Shown in pieces: positions 63,785 through 64,000 of a stretch of 64,000 nucleotides of DNA (positions within the stretch are counted from its first letter, which is position 1; the number at the start of each line of letters is the position of its first letter). The notes beneath the pieces were generated by a model. It was not told where the DNA came from. It saw only the letters and a list, made by a program, of their open reading frames with translations, and made no database searches. Where the stretch lies: the NCBI GenBank assembly GCA_033675545.1, contig JAWDGP010000828.1, positions 878,501 to 942,500 on the forward strand, read 5' to 3'. Both the position numbers and the translations under genes were made by a program. Source of the stretch: Elysia crispata. Lineage: Eukaryota; Mollusca; Gastropoda; Plakobranchidae.

Positions 63785-64000
63785 TTATGCGAGGCCTGCG
63801 CATGTAACAAATAAATCAGGCTGGTTTCAAGCAAGCAAAGGAAAACGCCCTCAAGGGCCTTGGAAGTTCAAATGATATTATTGGAGAATGCGTTTTCATT
63901 CTAATGGAATTGCAATAATTGAAAGAAATAGGAATTTCAATAGCGTTGTGATGATTTCATGCAGATGATGATAAAGATAACAATAAAGGTTGTTACGGTG

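Overview
This is a eukaryotic nuclear window: AT-rich, exons of 18-343 nt with GT/AG borders, introns up to 22 kb, and dense CT/GA, TA, ATT, TTC and TAC microsatellites. A 29-coding-exon peroxidasin with metazoan architecture shows it is an animal. The microsatellite load and intron size suggest a lophotrochozoan, perhaps a gastropod mollusc; that taxonomic guess is inference.

Layout. (1) 1-3,950, plus strand: the last four exons of a gene I do not recognise. It has a short conserved-looking helical core and an acidic, Ser-rich tail, with a stop at 3,659-3,661 and AATAAA at 3,942. (2) 3,950-9,530: a convergent intergenic interval with no gene seen. (3) 9,531-61,038, minus strand: a complete peroxidasin gene. 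I rebuilt it exon by exon and every splice phase closes. The coding length is 4,422 nt, or 1,473 residues (1,476 with the other first exon). Domain order: signal peptide, LRRNT, four LRRs, LRRCT, a short linker built from two microexons, four Ig domains, the animal haem peroxidase domain, a basic proprotein-convertase-like site, a coiled coil and a shortened VWC. Haem-binding and catalytic residues are all present, so the enzyme should be active. (4) 61,140-64,000: upstream sequence with a TATA/CRE-like pair next to the distal first exon and a possible short exon near 63,740.

Peroxidasin is a secreted enzyme that makes hypobromous acid and forms the sulfilimine cross-links of collagen IV in basement membranes. 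The LRR, Ig and VWC parts position the enzyme in the matrix.

Most notable observations: two first exons (58.4 kb and 60.9 kb), each encoding its own signal peptide plus LRRNT cap and ending in the same splice phase; two phase-1 microexons (18 and 27 nt) between LRRCT and Ig1; and an insertion at 52.45-52.81 kb flanked by a 13-bp direct repeat, whose body is a ~128-bp-arm palindrome carrying a hammerhead-like core, suggesting a Penelope-like or retrozyme-type element. Other points are a degenerate ~40-bp minisatellite, a prematurely ending VWC domain, and large trinucleotide arrays in the peroxidase introns.
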